From contig JAISXC010000149.1 in the NCBI GenBank assembly GCA_031270875.1, positions 1 through 6,281 of the forward strand: DNA of 6,281 bases, written 5' to 3'. The DNA is from Desulfovibrio sp. (GTDB lineage: Bacteria; Desulfobacterota; Desulfovibrionia; Desulfovibrionales; Desulfovibrionaceae). Shown here piece by piece: positions 6,250 to 6,281 of this stretch (the first letter of the stretch is position 1; each line of letters begins with the position of its first letter). The notes under the pieces are model-generated. The model worked only from the letters and a program-made list of their open reading frames with translations. It was not told the origin of the DNA and did not search any database. The translations under genes and the position numbers were made by a program.

Positions 6250-6281
6250 TTGGCGGATTGCCTATTTCTCCCGCCGAAATG
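6250..6281. other. Leader of the flippase gene up to the window edge
   Basis: These 32 bases hold the region upstream of the flippase. GGCGG (6252-6256) and CCGCC (6271-6275) are complementary but separated by 14 bases, so any stem is weak. A TAG on the minus strand (6262-6264) could be the stop of a preceding gene. No promoter can be called from so little sequence. Confidence 0.3.

Noticed and set aside
6252..6275. GGCGG/CCGCC inverted repeat before the flippase
   Set aside because: Five pairs with a 14-base loop is within chance expectation for GC-rich DNA.

Overview
The window looks like chromosomal DNA from a GC-rich Gram-negative bacterium. The main evidence is a surface-glycan cassette with a lipid-linked glycan flippase, plus strong Shine-Dalgarno sites and tight gene spacing. 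The iron-sulfur aldo/keto reductase suggests an anaerobe. The style recalls the sulfate-reducing Desulfovibrionaceae, but that is a guess from gene style; nothing in the sequence fixes the taxon.

Left part, + strand. The window opens inside the last 33 codons of an IS5-type transposase. The right end of the insertion sequence follows at about 103-117. Then comes a leader of about 120 bp, whose last part may be the tail of a broken gene running into the next start through an ATGA overlap. After it lie argB (N-acetylglutamate kinase, arginine biosynthesis) and, 19 bp on, an aldo/keto reductase fused to a C-terminal dicluster ferredoxin domain. These two form an apparent operon.

Right part, - strand, read from the right edge inward. 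A flippase of the Wzx/MOP type, a GT4 glycosyltransferase, a WalW-like polysaccharide deacetylase and a small HD-domain phosphohydrolase are packed with gaps of 25 bp or less, or with overlap. The first three point to building, trimming and exporting a cell-surface oligosaccharide. The HD protein's place in that job is unclear. The two operons converge with only 18 bp between their stop codons.

All substantial space is accounted for by recognisable families. I found no tRNA, rRNA, CRISPR array, phage gene or clearly undescribed system. The points most worth a second look are the insertion-sequence junction before argB, the short divergent ArgB, and the small glycan cassette with its attached HD enzyme.
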